Program-made: the position numbers and the translations under genes
The notes under the pieces: model-generated
Databases searched by the model: none
What the model was told of the DNA's origin: nothing
Seen by the model: the letters and a program-made list of their open reading frames with translations, nothing else
Assembly (NCBI RefSeq): GCF_002234675.1
Contig: NC_019860.2
Coordinates: forward strand, 10,042,586-10,106,585
Direction of reading: 5' to 3'
DNA from: Oryzias latipes
Lineage: Eukaryota; Chordata; Actinopteri; Beloniformes; Adrianichthyidae
Length of the DNA: 64,000 bases
Shown: one piece after another, positions 46,640-58,300 of the stretch
Position numbering within the stretch: the stretch's first letter is position 1
Layout of the letters: each line of letters begins with the position of its first letter

Positions 46640-46870
46640 TTTAAATTCAATTCAGTTTTATTTATATAGGCAAAAATCACAACTGTCGTCTCAATAGGCT
46701 TCATACCCGTACTTGTAAAGTAAAGATAAAATCAAAAGAATCATGAATACATATAATTCAATCGGTAATTTCTAAACGGAACTAACTAAACAGACTAAAC
46801 TAAACTGGGCATCCCTGCCCTTAGACCCTCCTTCGTGATCTAAGGAGGATCTTAGTTATATCAAATGGTT
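46640..46870. mobile_element. Teleost interspersed repeat (TTTATTTATATAG type)
   Basis: Begins AATTCAATTCAGTTTTATTT and TATATAGG, then ATCACAACTGTCGTCTCAA, and later GGGCATCCCTGCCCTTAGAC. This phrase order is common to a very abundant fish dispersed repeat. Class was not assigned with certainty. Confidence 0.5.
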
Positions 46871-47259
46871 ATATAGTTATAACTGTAACAATAACTATAA
46901 CTAAGTTCGAAATTAGAATTATGCATGTATTTTATGGAAATACATGTTAAATTTAGAAAAAAAAACAGAAAAAAAGTTATTAATTTTTTTAAGAAATGAA
47001 AAAGAACCCCACTCTCTTGACTAACATCTACACTTGATGATAAACCTCCAGCAACTTGCTTTGTGGTTCTACCCCTCCTACTTTCTTACCCTTCTGCCTT
47101 TTTTTCTTCCTTCCCTTTCTTTTGTTCCCTTATCCCCTATCTCTAACTTTTTCTGTCAAGTCCAACAAGAAACGTAATTAACATAAAGATAGTTTAGACT
47201 CTAATACAAAAGGGGTTTATACAAATATACACCTCGAATGTCAGAAGATTCATAAGCCT
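46871..47259. other. No gene seen
   Basis: AT-rich, with A runs and a pyrimidine-rich tract (about 47090-47150). Nothing else recognised. Confidence 0.4.
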
Positions 47260-47920
47260 GTAGGAAAAAATCTGTTCGCTTTTCAGATCTTCCCATGCGT
47301 GTTCAAGAAGTCGGGAGAGGTCAAAGCAGACCAGGATTCGACCGGATAAAGATACACAAAGATCTAAACGAATTAAAACAGATATCTGGTTTCTCAATCT
47401 ATAAAGTCTACAAATGCACAAAAGTTAAATGCGTCTTAGAATGCAGACATATCGAGAAGAACAAAGGAAAAAGTTCTGCATGAAAGTTTTTATCATGGCG
47501 GCCAAATCTCCTCCCCCTGGATGCATGGATTCGTCGACAGCTGGGCCGCCCACTTCCTCCGGACCATATTCGAAGGTGCACACCGTTGCATCTGTAAAAT
47601 GATTCCCTTTGTTGTTTATAGTAACTCAAATGGAAGAAGAGAAGCCTCCGAGCAGTTTTTGGAGCAAAGGTCAGCTTTGTCCTTAGCATGAGAATGGTTT
47701 TATAGTTCGTTTCCAATGGATTGGATCTTCAACACAGATAGTTTAAATCTGGTCCATGGCATAATTTATTATGTCTCAACACACCTTCATGGCCTAAAGG
47801 AATGTCAAAGGGGGTGAGCCTTTAGAGTGCAAAAGACGGTCAACACACTGAACATTAACACTTCAACGTAATAAAAATAAGACAGAAAACATATATTTCT
47901 TCTAGCCCCTGTCGTAACAG
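47260..47920. mobile_element. Repeat related to the A2M gene 1 promoter insertion
   Basis: Its first ~130 bp resemble 23150-23230 (GCGTGTTCAAGAAGTCGG against GCGTGTTCAATAAGTCGG; ACCGGATAAAGAT in both). The remainder is unclassified. Both are interpreted as copies of one LTR-like or DNA-transposon family; ends are not resolved. Confidence 0.4.
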
Positions 47921-48119
47921 TAAAATATGTCCAATACAAGAGGCCTTCAGCTCTGATCTGTTTGCTCAGCTGTTGGACAGCAGAAGAAAAAAAGGAAAAA
48001 CGAATAAATAAACCCCTGGAGTGCTTTTATTCACCGCTGAAATTAAACATATGGCTAATTAGAACTTAAGGGACCTACATATCTAACTGTCCAATTCCAG
48101 TTTAATGTAAGTTCCAGTA

Positions 48120-48274
48120 CTTCATGCCGTTGTGGAAGAGTTTCCCAACAGACTGAATAACGATGTTAGGCATGTGTCGCACAGACTGCCCAATTCTGGC
48201 ATCTTGGATGTACTTTTGGTCCACAAACACAGTGTTTGGCAGTTTTAAAGAAGTTAATGATGAAAGTTGAAAGC
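48120..48274 (-). pseudogene. A2M exon 26 fragment, inverted solo copy
   Basis: Minus-strand match to exon 26 of A2M, with an intact CTGCAG acceptor-like start at 48275-48280 and the end at ATGAAG (48120-48125). It lies 3' of the minus-strand tRNA-His at 48311-48382 in the same order as the array units. It stops shortly after exon 26, near 48095. Confidence 0.82.
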
Positions 48275-48310
48275 CTGCAGGGAATTACATTGTGGTTTGT
48301 TTGGACCTTT

Positions 48311-48382
48311 TGATGTGACCCGGATTCGAACCGGGGTTGCTGCGGCCACAACGCAGAGTACTAACCACTATACGATCACAGC
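48311..48382 (-). tRNA. tRNA-His(GTG), inverted solo copy 1
   Basis: The minus strand reads GCTGTGATCGTATAG..., anticodon GTG, intact D, anticodon and T arms (TTCGAAT), discriminator A. The 3' acceptor is TCACATC, so there is one C2-T71 mismatch. The A and B boxes are consensus. Confidence 0.87.
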
Positions 48383-49211
48383 TGACAAGTGGGAGCGGTC
48401 AGAGTTCCAGTCAAAAACATTTTCCCATCCTCTCTTTACTAAGTATCAGCCTAGCACGGCATGTGGGTAGAAACTGGCTTTGCTTACCATACAGAGAACA
48501 CCAAATACATCTTGGTACACCAAGGTGTGAGACAAGACACCAACCTTCAAGAAGAAAACTCTATCATTGCAGCTGTCTTTACTGAGTCTGAAAGTTACAC
48601 CAAAATGAAGACAAAAACAACAGGTTCATTCTCACCTTGCCTTCCCATGTGTCCAAGTGTCCTTGGGCAAGCCATCGAATCCCGTTAAGGTCCTGCTACT
48701 TTAAGGTTGGTGCCAATATTCAGCAGTGTGTGAATGTGTGTGTCCATAGGTGAATGGGACTGTGAATTTAATGCAAGCTGTCTAAGGAGGTAGCAAAGCA
48801 CTGCACAAGTACTATACGTTATTACCTATTCATTCATGTTTTCACTGAGAGAGGAATCTGACATTGAGATGAACACAAATGCACACAATTGTGTGTTGCC
48901 TTGACACTTGGATGGGAACTTGGTGACGAAAGGCCATAGATGTTTAAAGCTGTCATCATGTGTTCCTGTACGTTTGCTGTGGCTCTTTGGTGGAACCATA
49001 CCCAGGGAGAGGGCCATAGAGAGGAATGAATGCAATCATAAAGAGAGTACCGGTGTGTTTGAGAGTTCCCTTTAGGCTTGTTGAAAGCAGAAGCTGTAAT
49101 CGTTGTGCGTATGGTAAGAGTATTGTGAGGTATTTTCTTGTAAGGTGATGTACCGATGATGCTGTTGTACAGAGCTCTTAAGCCACATTGTAATTAAAGT
49201 ACTGTTTAGAC

Positions 49212-51943
49212 CAGGGGTGCCCAAACTTTTTTCCTCAAAGGGCCAAAATCTAAATGTGATCGTGGACCGTGGGCCAAATACAAAACGTTTTTTGTATGTC
49301 ATTAAATAAAAGCAGAAAACAAAGAATATGCTTTAATGTGTTTATTTTGATTCTGTATTCATCAAGGTAACATACAAAAATAAACATTCTTTCAAACCAT
49401 CAAACATAAAAGCAAGGCCTCACTGGCAATTTTCAACTAAAAAACAAAAACAAACTAAAACTAACTTTTTTCCAATGAAAACAGCAAACTGCGATCCTTA
49501 ATGAGAGACATGGAGCTGGTCTTTTGACTTCATCAGTGACTGAATGTTGGGCTGCAGCTTACTCACTGATAGTGTTAGTATGTCTTGCAAGTGTGAGTCT
49601 GTGAGGATCCCCCTGAGTTTGATCTTGTTCAGGTTCATGAGACTAAATGTTTGCTCACAAATGTAGGTGCTGCCAAACAGAGATAGCATCACTTGTGCAT
49701 TTTTTCTCATCTGTGGGTATCTTTGTTTTGACACATGTGGATAAAAATCCCTCAAGGGTAGTGATACAAATTTGCGTCTTAGCTCTGTGTCACATTGAAA
49801 CTCAATCAACTCCATCTGCAAATGCTCTGGAACTGAGTCGGGACTCACGCTGAAGGGCTGAGAAAAAAGCTCCATGTCACCTGCAGTCTTCTTAAAGTCC
49901 ACAAAGCGCAAATCAAACTCCTTATTTAAGTTGCTGAGAAGTTCTCCATATTCTGGCAACCTGTCCACCTCCACATTCACGTCTCTCAGGCTGGGGAAGT
50001 GTGCCAAGTTTCCTAAAGAGACAAAGTCAAATAAGAATGTGTCCATTAGTATAATTGGCCCTACTATGAGGCACATAAGCTACAGGACACAAAAGACAAC
50101 AGAGCAATGAAAGCAAACCCACAAAGACAAACAGTTACGTTTTCTGTCAAACAGGCGTAAGCACCACGGACAGCGACACATCACAGCGACGGACACACAT
50201 GGAGCAGCACGTGTTACAATCACAAATAACAAACAGCCAAAAGTCTGTGTGCAGCATGTCATTGACTTACCTGCTGAAAGATGCCGGCAGAGTAGTTGCA
50301 GCTTCATTTGGAAAGCCTTGATGTGGTCAAACAGCTCCGTTATGATCTGTTCTTTGCCTTGAAGTTTAACATTCAGATTGTTGAGCAGGTCGTTGATGTC
50401 CACCATAAAGGCCACGTCGAAAATCCATCTTTTATCGGAGGGGATTTTTGTGTCCCTGCTCGCACTCGACAGAAACTCCGCGATAAGTTGGCGCAACTCA
50501 AAAAATCTTTTGAGCACAGTCCCCCTGCTCAGCCAGCGCACCTCCTGATGGTAAAGAATATCTTTGTATTGCGCATCAACTTCATCCAAAAATGCTCTGA
50601 ACTGGCGGTGTGAGAGTGCCTTTGAGCGGATGCAGTTAATGATTTTAACGACATCGCGCACAACGTCTGCCAGTCCGATCGTCTTTGCACACAGCTGTTC
50701 CTGGTGCAGGATACAGTGGTATTGCGCTACCTTTCCCCCACACTCTGAAACTTTTTGGGAAATGAGAGCAGTGAGGCCAGCTTTTTTCCCAATCATGGCA
50801 GGTGCACCATCAGTTGTTATTCCAAGCATTTTGTCCCAACTCAAGTTATATTTGTCCAGGACTCTTGAAACCGCCGCAAACAAATCTTCGCCTTTTGTCG
50901 TCCCTCGCAGCGTCTCAAGTCCCGCCAACTCCTGTGTTATTTTCATGTCAGCGTTAATTCCCCGAACAAAAACCAAAAGCTGCGCTGAATCAGAAATGTC
51001 TGTGCTCTCATCACATGCCAGTGAGAAAGCAACAAAGTCTCTTGACTTTACTGTTAACTGATCTCTAATGTCCCGAGACAAATCTTCAACGCGGCGGGTC
51101 ACTGTGTTGCGCGAGAGGCTAATTTGGGAAAAAACTCTTTCTTGGGAAGGGCACATTATTGAAGCAGCTGTGGACAGGCACTCCTTAACAAAATCTCCCG
51201 TTGAAAACGATCTCCCACTCTTTGCAATTAGCGCCGAAATTTCGTAGCTGGCCCGTGTGGCGCAGTCTTGTGCTGTCGAGGGCCTCTTGAGGGTGGCTTG
51301 CTGTGACCGAAGTTTCGATAGCAGCTCGCTCGATTTTTTCTTTCGCGCCTCACCTTTGTATCTGGAGAAGACCGCATGTTTAGTTTCGTAGTGGCGACGT
51401 ATATTGTACTCTTTCAGTACAGCCACGGATTGCTGGCAAATAAGACAAACAGCCTTAGAAGAGATTTTCTGCAAAAAAATAATCATCCTCCCACTTTTGT
51501 TTAAAATGCCTCTTATCCGTGTGCCATTGCCGTTGTCGTTCCATCTTAACAAACTGAAAAAGTCTTAGAGTCGTAAATCTTCTCCAAAATGTAAGGATTG
51601 CCCTATGGTGCGGTGCGCTTTATGTGTTTGTGAGACTTCGGTAAAGAGGACGTGAGAGAGGACAGCACAAGAACGGTATGCAGAGCAGTGAGGACGTAAA
51701 AGAAGACACTCAGTGCATGGGGTTGAGAGGGGGTGGCAGCGGTGGGCAGCAAAGGTGCTAACAGCGCCATCTGGAGAACAAAAGTAAATTACAGTCATAG
51801 ACTTTTCACCATCATAGACAATGGATGTGAGGTTAAGGGGTTTTACAAAAACACGGCGGCTTGCGCAGCCACGACTCGGCGGGCCAGAAGAAAACCTTTG
51901 GCGGGCCAAATTTTGCCCGCGGGCCCCACTTTAGGCACCCCTG
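49212..51943 (-). mobile_element. Autonomous-type hAT element, 2732 bp
   Basis: Terminal inverted repeats CAGGGGTGCC...GGCACCCCTG with a perfect 8-bp target duplication GTTTAGAC (49204-49211 and 51944-51951). The same spot is uninterrupted in repeat X copies A (near 39640) and B (near 40687), both reading GGTCTAAACAGTGC on the plus strand. It carries a two-exon transposase gene on the minus strand. Confidence 0.95.
49498..51544 (-). pseudogene. hAT transposase (BED finger, ZBED/GTF2IRD2-like), one frameshift
   Basis: Minus strand, two exons: 51544-50271 and 50012-49498, joined GCAG/GTAAGT...TTTAG/GAAAC in phase (SAGNLAHFPSL). Order: ATG at 51544 (MERQRQWHTDKRHFKQKWED), BED zinc finger (CLICQQS, HYETKH), RNase H-like core (LACDESTDISDSAQLLVF, ITTDGAPAMIG, CILHQEQLCAK), and a C-terminal hAT dimerisation domain (MLSLFGSTYICEQTFSLMN). 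A T7 run near 51475 puts the first ~23 codons out of frame with the rest, consistent with a one-base slip from T6. No other interruption was seen over about 600 codons. Confidence 0.85.
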
Positions 51944-52146
51944 GTTTAGACCGTACTTTACGGATACAGAGGGTCTTTGCAGAATAAAAAATGGATAACC
52001 GAGTTCGGTGAGCACAAGAAAACATGCACTGTTCACACGAACAGCACCTGAACAGTCCACAGGATTGGAGGATTAAAACCATGGAAAATCTTTATGACAC
52101 ACCTACATCTTTCACAGGAAAAATTCCAAAGACTATCTTTTATTCA

Positions 52147-52480
52147 GTTGGGTAAGGGCTCACAACTGCGTTTCCGTACAGCACCAGGAGCAACGTATGC
52201 TGTGAAGGAACCGTTATTACTCACTCAGCCCTTGGACTTGTGGTAGGAAATACACATTGAAGTACTCATTGTTTAGTGTACATGAATGAATGCACAATAA
52301 TTACAGTTTAATGTAAGTTCCAGTACTTCATGTTGTTGTGGAACAATTCCCAACAGACTGAATAAAAATGTTAGGCATGTGTAGCATAGACTGCCCAATT
52401 CTGGCATCTTGGATGTACTTTTTGTCCACAAAGAGAGTGTTTAGTAGTTTTTAAAGAGTTAAGGATGAAAGGTCTAAGCT
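52147..52480 (-). pseudogene. A2M exon 26-27 fragment, inverted, ancestral-like
   Basis: Minus strand: exon-26-like 52480-52326, intron-26-like, then exon-27-like 52240-52147, directly downstream of the tRNA-His at 52517-52588. It shares gene-like states with the 40.2-kb copy (ACGTTGCTCC, GGAAACGCAG) and leads into repeat X at 52083 by the same junction (CCATGGTTTTAATCC). Confidence 0.85.
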
Positions 52481-52516
52481 TGCAAAGAATTACATTTTTG
52501 GTTTTTCTGTACCTTT

Positions 52517-52588
52517 TGCTGTGACCCGGATTCGAACCGGGGTTGCTGCGGCCACAACGCAGAGTACTAACCACTACACGATCACAGC
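52517..52588 (-). tRNA. tRNA-His(GTG), inverted solo copy 2
   Basis: The minus strand reads GCTGTGATCGTGTAGTGG..., with one A-to-G change in the D arm. The anticodon stem-loop, T arm (TTCGAAT) and acceptor GCTGTGA/TCACAGC are consensus, discriminator A. Likely foldable. Confidence 0.9.
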
Positions 52589-53050
52589 TGACAAGTTTTA
52601 CAATCATTAGATTTATGAAATATTTTGTCTTTCCCGGAAGTGGGGTCCTCAGCGCCCACATATTGCTAAAAGTTCCAAATGCTGCAGTTCCTAAAATTGC
52701 CACAAGAGGCTGGTTTCAGGAAATTCCTATTGACTTCAATGTTGAAAAGTTCAAATTCACACCAAAAACTAAACTGATGTACAGCCAGCCAGGTTTGAAA
52801 AACCTTTCAGATTTTTTATGACTTTCTATTTAGAACATTGAGTTGGGAACTGTTGTGCTATGAAGGGTCTTTTTGAAGACCAATTTGAAAAGAAAATTCT
52901 CAGAGATTCAATTCTGAGCCTAACTTTCTTAACCTATGTTCTCCATCATGAGAATATGCCACAAGAACATGTTAAAAACACCACTGTCATTAAAATGGGT
53001 GTTTAAGGCTTTTGCTTTCATCTCAGCCAACTGGTACTTTGACCAAATTC
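52589..53050. other. No gene seen
   Basis: Non-coding. Contains the dispersed phrase also found at 46490-46610. It ends where the duplicated A2M 5' flank begins (about 53060). Confidence 0.4.
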
Positions 53051-53059
53051 AAATCTCCT

Positions 53060-53380
53060 TAGGGAGCTAATGGCTAATCTGCTTCAGAAGCTCGGCTACA
53101 GCTGGATGTCAGTCTTTGGGTCGCAAAATTCTGGGTGGAGGAAATATGATGACCAGAAACACAGAGACCAGATTTAAACCAGTCACTGGGCAGCTCCAAA
53201 GAAGCATTAATTTGAGGTAATAATGAGAAATTCCTGACTGATTGAAGGTCCAAGGTAAGCCTGAAAAATTTTCACTTGTCAGGGTTGGTGTTTGGGAAGC
53301 ACAACAAAACAGGAAAAACAGTCTCACAGCTCTGTGTCAAAGATGTAAAAAGAGCACACTACCATATCTGGTCTACCTGT
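53060..53380 (+). repeat. A2M gene 2 distal 5' flank, first part
   Basis: Matches 22540-22870 (AGCTGGATGTCAGTCT, GACCAGAAACACAGAG, GACTGATTGAAGGTCCAAGG). The match stops at CATATCTGGTCTACCTG, where inserted DNA begins, and homology resumes at about 54940. Confidence 0.85.
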
Positions 53381-53716
53381 GTGACAGACATGGCTGTGGG
53401 GGGTAGTTTGTCCCTCATGGTGTACCATAGGTTAACATTCATGGCCAGCACCTGTCTGTTGAGCTGTGATTGGCCCATAAGGCTGATAAATAGCAGCTGT
53501 GGGAGTCTGGGCTAGATGCAGGTTTTCTGGTTTGGCCTTGGTGAGTGATCTTGACATGTGGACCTTTGTTTACCAAAGTTTTTAATCATTTAGCTCCTTT
53601 TACTACAGTTTTTAAGTATTTGAGATTGCAACATTTTACGTCATATTTATATTAACAGGTGGTGGCGTGAGTTCTGACCATGGAGCATGAGATTTAACAT
53701 AAGGATTTGTAAACAT

Positions 53717-54305
53717 TGGGGATGGTAATAGAAGCCCCATGAAGCCTCATTGGGGTTCATGTTATTGTGCTAGAAAAACGAACCACCCATTCCGGGCTTC
53801 GAAACCACACAGAACAGCGGCATCTGGTGGCGGACTGTATGTATATTGCCATATGTTTCAACAAAGCTCCTTGTAACATTTCAATGTGGAAATGATGATG
53901 AAAAAAGGTAAAACAGAAACATTTTGTTAATGATTTAAAAATAAAGTAAAACGACGCATGTGACGCTTTCTGTGAGAAGTGCTTGACACAGCAAAGTACA
54001 TATCACATGAAGAAAAAAATACTCAAAAAGAATATGTATAGTGCCAGACTCAAACCTAGAACCTCTAAATGTTTATGCCATTCACTATTCCACTGAGCTA
54101 TGTCTAATCGCAAGGCAACAGCATGTCATACATTCATTGCAGTGTTTGATATCTTAAGCGTGGCTCGACCAAACAAAGCATTTGGCACGTCATCCACCAC
54201 ATGATCTGTGCTAGTTGACACACGCCCTGAAACATTGTGCCGAAACACTCAGTTTCATGAAGGTGAACTGCGCGCCCAAGTGCCGTGTCAAACGGGCCAT
54301 CCCTA
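53717..54305. mobile_element. Non-autonomous hAT-like element, 589 bp
   Basis: Short inverted termini TGGGGATGG...CCATCCCTA, flanked by GTAAACAT (53709-53716) and GTAACCAT (54306-54313), an 8-bp duplication with one mismatch. No transposase. Confidence 0.6.
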
Positions 54306-54576
54306 GTAACCATGATGTGAATGTCCCAGGGGGAACTAACTTATTGGTCTTTTTTTTTCCCAGCAGAGTTGCTACTGCTGTTTTGCTTATACTCTTTTCA
54401 GTTATTGTTTTTAATGTTTTAATCGCGCTTGACACCTTTGCTTTTAACCATTTTTAAATTGTTTTGTGCCCACTTTGGTATCTTGGTGGTTGGAACTGGC
54501 TGGAGGTGGCTGGCAGGGGGGAGGTGGCTGGCTCCTCCCTTTATCCTTACGGTAGCTGGTGGGTGCCATATGTAGA

Positions 54577-54595
54577 CCCCCCCCCCCCCCCCCCC
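54577..54595. repeat. Poly-C tract (C19)
   Basis: Nineteen consecutive C residues; length is likely to be unstable or assembly-sensitive. Confidence 0.95.
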
Positions 54596-54939
54596 TGCTT
54601 TCGGCCCATAAATTAGTGTTGTCCTGCTCAAGTGCACCTCTTCTGTTTAGTATCATCTTTTAATCACTGTTAGGGTTGTGGTGTGTATTGGGGCCCTGAG
54701 CAGGGTACTCCTGGTGAGGATTTGGATCGGAGATCTCCCTTGGCACCGTTAATTGTCTACCCACCGGTGCAGTGGGGTTGAGTAGATCCTGAGGCAGCTG
54801 CCCTCATACAGTGTTGGAGTGCGTTCCAACTGTCAGAGTTTATTGTAACCTTCTCTTTCATGGAACTTGTGTCAAGTTTTTAATTGTATATTTTTAATCA
54901 CTACCAAATCCAGTCTCCATTTAGGATGCAAATGTAAGA

Positions 54940-55353
54940 GGGCATACGGTCACACCTGCAGCAAAGCAAATGTCTTTATGCAGCCTAAAGGGTATCTCAG
55001 AACTCAGTTGTTCTTACATCAGTGTTGTCAGATGTGTTCAGCTGAAACTCTGGTCATTGTGTCTCCAGACGTTGATCCTACCACCTTCATACTTTTGCTA
55101 AACTCCAAGAACAGACCTTTGCTTCTAAGAAAATATGTAGAACCCACAGGTTGTCCCTCTTGTTGTTCTGGAATTGGTCTAGTATTGCTGAAGAAAAGGA
55201 AAGTGGGCCAAAGAGGGTACACCCAAAGAAGTCTGGCCATAAAAGAGGCCACTGTGGATCTACAGAGCAATGAGTATCCCTCATCGTCAGGGATCTGTCT
55301 TGATAAGTATCTTAATCCTTGCATTCAGGAGTGGCTCCTGCAACCCTGCTGAC
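54940..55353 (+). promoter_or_regulatory. a2m: Proximal promoter and 5' UTR of A2M gene 2
   Basis: This keeps the ancestral flank up to the start codon. A TATA-like CATAAAAG lies at 55239-55246, about 108 bp before the ATG at 55354. That leaves room for a start site near 55270 and a 5' UTR of about 80 nt. The equivalent region of gene 1 has been replaced by the insertion at 23126-23695. Confidence 0.55.
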
Positions 55354-58300
55354 ATGAAATCTCACCTGCTCATGCTCGCTGCCATCATTGCTGCATCCTA
55401 CCTGCAGCGTGTGATGTCAGCCAGCCTCAATGAAACGTAAGTAGATTTCTACTTGACAGTCAAAAGTTGACTTTGTTTCAACTGGTTCTTTAGGTACGTC
55501 TTTCATCTGTTTAGCAGCAGACATTTGTGCAGAGGAGCTGAAAAATTGTATGAATGTGATTGTTTCTTATTCCGTCCTCTGGTTACAGAACCTATTTGGT
55601 GACTGTCAGCTCCCATCTGACAGCAGGAAACAAGGAGACCTTGTGCGCTCTGATCCAAACCCCTACAGAGCCCGTCACCTTGACCATCACCCTGGATCTG
55701 GACTCTTCCAGTACAAAGATCGGGCAGCTGTTTTTAAGAACTGAAATCTACCGCTGCTTCCAGTTTCTGGTTTGTTTTTGAGATTTTTTTTCTTGAAGTC
55801 TTTTGAAATTCAATGCCACATCAGAAATTCTCAATTGAAATATTTCCCAGGAAGTGACTATAGAGGCAGAAAACCAGATAAAAAGGACTTATCAGTCAAT
55901 GTTAAAATCTGTCCTTTCCTAATCCAGGTTGACTTTTTTTTTTTTAAATGTGTTTGAAGCAAGAGCTGGCATTAACCCGTTAACACTGGAGCTTTAGGTC
56001 CAGAATTGGCATTCTTTGAATTGCCATAAGTCTACGAAGTTTAACTCAAATGTAATACCAACAGATTCTGAAGCCTAGAAAAGCAGTGCATTGTTCCATT
56101 AAGCCACAAAACAATTTTCTCTGCTTCGGAATCTGTCGACCAACTACGTTAAACGTGTCAACATTTGAAGAGTTACTTCTAAGTGTTTTCTATCACCAGC
56201 GACGGCTTCAGTGTTAAAAGGTTAATGTGAGTTCAGGTACAAGATTCCCATCCAAAAAAAGAAGTTGGTCTGTAAGAACCAATTTGAGACTAACAAACCA
56301 GGATATAAAGACAATAACAAATACCAAAGAAGTGTGTCGATTCATTATTATAGGGCGAACCAATAAAAACATTTTGCTGGTTTTGCAATGTAGACATCTG
56401 CATTGTATTGTCCGTTTAAGGAAAGATAAGCTACAATAGTTTTTTTTTTTTTTTGTGAATCTACCACTCTAATGTTTTAAATGTTTGCTGGTTTTGCAGG
56501 TCCCTATAGTGTCCAGCACAACTGTGGCATCCATCAGTGTGAAAATTCAGGGTAAGATGGACTCACTGAACCAGGAGACCAAAGTCCTGATAGAACCTCC
56601 TGCTTTTGTCCACATTGTCCAGACAGACAAACCCATCTACAAGCCTGGACAGACCGGTGAGTGAGTTCTGGACTTTATACAGTTTTTAAATCCATTTTAA
56701 ATTTGGTACATTAACCCTGTATATAAACATGTGAGTGTGATGCCTAACTGCTTTCAGACTTCCATCTCCTGCATTATGGCCCAATAATTGGTTTCCCAGT
56801 GACATACAAATGACACAATGTTTGTCGAACCAATAAATATGTTTTTGGGGTTGAAATTACTGAACCTCAAACCAAAAACGCCATTCATGAACCTGTTGAA
56901 AAATGCATCCATGTAAAACTAATGTTTCGTTTTGTGTAGTATTGTATTTATAATAATGGGATTTTTTTTCTTTTAAAGTTCAGTTCCGGATTGTCTCCAT
57001 GGATAACAACTTTATTCCAGTCAACCGCATGGTGAGATTTTAGCTTTTATTTTTAGTGTTTTAGTATGGGTCTGTTACTGCTGCCCAGGGGCGGAGCTAG
57101 AACATTTTATATGGGGCTGTCTGTGATTTGTAATCAGCTTAAGGTGCTTGACTGCACTTCAATTTTTTAAGTTAAATGTTTTTTTAACTGATGGTGTAAA
57201 TTGGTTAAAAAAAATGACTAATTTATCTCTTCTCTTTCAGTATAAAGAAGTTATAATTGAGGTAAGAAGTTGCATCCAGACAGTAGAGCCTTAACTGGGG
57301 GTGACTTGGGAAGATCTGACCAGTTTTTGCAGGCCAGACATGGCGCTGACTTCAAAATTGATCCTATGTAGGGGATGAACATACGTAGGATAAGCAAAGG
57401 ATATTAACCACATTGTAGTATTGCTAAAATCGCTTTAAGGTAAAAAAAAAAAATCAAATGTGTGCAATCTACTTCATGTTAAAGATCTGCGGTGCTTTCT
57501 ACAAAGGGAGAAAAAGTTAGTTTCAGTCGAGTCGGTGAAAATTTCCCAGAATCACCTTTATAAGATTGAGGTTAAAGTGGGCTAATGAAGTGAGATGCAA
57601 AGTGCATCAATATCTGTAAATAATACTGAAGTTTAAGATGTGAGAGTTGGTCTAAAAAATCTTTAAAAGCGATCCAGCCACAAAATGAACAGATGTTTCT
57701 ACTGTGTGAAGGCCAACTGATCTGTTTAGAAAATTTGAGAATCATCTCATCACTCAATCAACTTGAAAAGACAAACCGACTAAGATACTTAAACCATCAG
57801 AACATCTGTGCACATTTGCGTCATGCTGTACTTTATACATGATCTAAAAGACTTATTTAATCACAGTTCACATTTGTAACTAGTTAGTTCTTGTTTAACT
57901 ATCAATTGAACTTGCTTAACAATGTGGTTCCATAACTTACTTGATTGGACCTAGTGGTTTTATCAATAATCTGTACCGGCTCCAGTTACTTTCATTGCTT
58001 TAGCCTTCCTGGCAAAGTTAGCTTAGTGCTGCCCTACTGTTAGTGTTGATCAAAGATGCACAAAGGGCTTAGTACACATTTAAAAAAACAAACTCTATTT
58101 TTGAACATTTTTTTTATAAGCATTCATTTTTTAAAACAGGATCCCAACTCAAACCGCATCGCTCAATGGTTGGACAAGTCCATTGACAGAGGCATTCTTG
58201 ACCTTTCTCACCCCACCATTCCTGAAGCTGCACAAGGAATCTACGTGATAACTGCTGAGACAGACAAAGGAGAAACGATTTCCCACAACTTTGAGATCAA

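Larger units (their letters stand above)
48420..52083 (-). repeat. Repeat X, copy C, inverted, split by a hAT element
   Basis: On the minus strand it runs from 52083 (TAATCCTCCAATCC) to the hAT at 51943-49212 and then to about 48420, where tRNA-unit sequence resumes (GAACTCTGACCGCTC...). Without the hAT it is about 0.92 kb. It is flanked on both sides by tRNA-His/A2M units in the same minus orientation, so it sits inside a unit. Confidence 0.75.
53381..54935. mobile_element. Insertion cluster in the A2M gene 2 5' flank
   Basis: About 1.55 kb absent from the gene 1 flank. It includes the hAT-type element at 53717-54305 and a C19 tract at 54577-54595. It also has flanking sequence with a TATA-like CTGATAAATAGCAG near 53483, possibly part of an LTR-type element. 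Outer ends not resolved. Confidence 0.55.

Noticed and set aside
54040..54115. tRNA-like sequence on the minus strand (TAGCTCAGTGGAATAG ... GGTTTGAGTC)
   Set aside because: A- and B-box-like words are present, but the T and anticodon stems do not pair. It lies inside the 53717-54305 hAT-like element and may be a chance match or old SINE piece.
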